From Tetranychus cinnabarinus (taxonomy: Eukaryota; Arthropoda; Arachnida; Trombidiformes; Tetranychidae), in the NCBI GenBank assembly GCA_022266195.1, contig WHVY01000002.1, positions 1,503,001-1,567,000 on the forward strand: DNA of 64,000 nucleotides, in the 5' to 3' direction. Positions 62,999 to 64,000 of this stretch are shown here, piece after piece (positions within the stretch are counted from its first letter, which is position 1; every line of letters starts with the position of its first letter). A model generated the notes under the pieces. The model did no database searches. It was not told where the DNA came from and worked only from the letters and a program-made list of their open reading frames with translations. Position numbers and translations under genes: made by a program.

Positions 62999-63241
62999 TC
63001 AATTTTGTAGATCGTCTTCAATTAGCCGAATCTCGTAAATATTTTTCATTTCACTATCAACTGTTTTAATGGATTCATGGATAACCGATTTAATGGACAA
63101 TTTAGAATTAAATCTTACAGATATTAAATGTTGAATGAATATAATGCAGTTGAAAATAAAAGTGAAAATGAAGACAATATAAAAAACGGTAAATTTCAAG
63201 TCTACTTGATAAGCACCAATAATCAACATTTTTGTCTCCAT
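62999..63241 (-). CDS. Possible small single-pass membrane protein
   Basis: An ATG at 63241 opens 80 codons. The product has one clear hydrophobic helix (FTVFYIVFIFTFIFNCIIF) and a short polar C-terminus. It has no family signal that I know, and open frames of this size occur by chance in AT-rich DNA, where hydrophobic codons are common. Confidence 0.25.
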   Translation of the reverse strand: METKMLIIGAYQVDLKFTVFYIVFIFTFIFNCIIFIQHLISVRFNSKLSIKSVIHESIKTVDSEMKNIYEIRLIEDDLQN

Positions 63242-63250
63242 CACCTGCAC

Positions 63251-64000
63251 TTTTGTGGATCAAGTAAATTTAATACATGACAATATTTTTGTTTTAACAA
63301 ATTAACTTTGGCCTACTTCTTATGCCTACACTGTTGGTCACACTTGACATTTGACTACTCAACTATTGGTAATACTGGATCTAATATTAGGTTAAATTTT
63401 GTCATTACATATTGAGTTACAATTGGATTGAACAATATTTATCGTATTTACATAATCACAAATGAATTATTTTTAGGTTGATTAAAATAAATCACAGCCG
63501 AGTATAAGATGGTCAAGAGGTCAGAAAGACATCATTATCTGTATCATTAAAAAAGCAACCTTCCAAGGTACATTTGATTATTGAGGTATCTTCAAGTTGT
63601 AATCTGAACACTCTATAGATCAATCCAAATTATCATCTTGAACCATCAAAAACATTATAAGATGCATGCAGTGTCATTATAACAGCAATTGAAATGTATT
63701 TCAATCCATCCTTGGCATCTTTGATACACAAAAAAGTGTTAAATTAGGATAAATCTTGTTCCATCCAAAGTGTTGATAACAATGTTGACTGTTAATCCAA
63801 ATTGTGCCAAAAATCCGTCTAAAATAATCTTGTCCATAGGATAAAACAATCTGGATTTGTGTTACCAATGGTCCTTAATATATTACAAATGGCTATCTTC
63901 ATTCTCGACATAAAATTGGACAGGTCATTGAATCCACAGAAGATTAGGTCAACTCCTTCCATTGAAGACAAAAATTGATCCTTCCATTGCCATTGCTTTC
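63251..64000. other. Window end, nothing recognised
   Basis: AT-rich sequence without a coding signal or repeat that I can support. Confidence 0.4.

Noticed and set aside
1..64000. CRISPR arrays, bacterial operons or prophage
   Set aside because: None seen; introns and gene content show nuclear eukaryotic DNA.

Overview
The window looks like nuclear DNA of a small-genome arthropod, most probably an acariform mite of the spider-mite type. It is AT-rich, introns are mostly 50-120 bp with GT-AG borders, the gene set is metazoan, and it carries two traits I associate with spider mites: an intron-bearing cobalamin-independent methionine synthase (normally absent from animals) and a single-locus DNMT3. 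The species call is inference. All multi-exon models were spliced by eye and checked for reading-frame continuity across every junction; none has been checked against transcripts.

Layout. 1.3-2.6 kb: a broken M14 carboxypeptidase (D/E/M type) flanked by a 50-bp direct repeat. 2.6-9.3 kb: gene-poor. 9.3-10.5 kb: an intronless protein with a C2H2 finger, a nuclear-receptor-like zinc module and a CpG-binding CXXC domain. 12.4-22.6 kb: a cluster bounded by two almost identical FAU (FUBI-ribosomal protein S30) genes in inverted orientation. Inside it lie a hAT/BED transposase-like gene, PEX11, an SH3BGRL-type protein, an unrecognised small protein, and a third FUBI gene in which S30 is replaced by a complete Tctex-type dynein light chain joined directly after the di-glycine. 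23.6-26.3 kb: an intronless 912-aa membrane protein with a divergent plexin-like ectodomain. 26.5-32 kb: a PAN-ZP apical-matrix protein. 32-38 kb: gene-poor, with a signal-peptide exon at 37.1 kb. 38.1-46.7 kb: enolase-phosphatase E1, DRG2 and MetE. 50.5-53.6 kb: a second ZP protein with a long Gln/His/Asn-rich linker. 55.1-59.7 kb: DNMT3 in 12 exons. 60.9-62.7 kb: a short POP1 (RNase P/MRP).

The most unusual object is the FUBI-Tctex gene at 20566-21235. It is intact, keeps the intron position of FAU, and its FUBI tail has become LRGG, the same last four residues as ubiquitin. If the di-glycine is cleaved as in FAU, the locus would deliver a dynein light chain plus a free ubiquitin-like protein. 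Other points to follow: DNMT3 has Asp in place of the motif VI catalytic Glu; a CXXC protein sits in the same 64 kb; and two methionine-metabolism genes (ENOPH1, MetE) lie close together with DRG2 between them.
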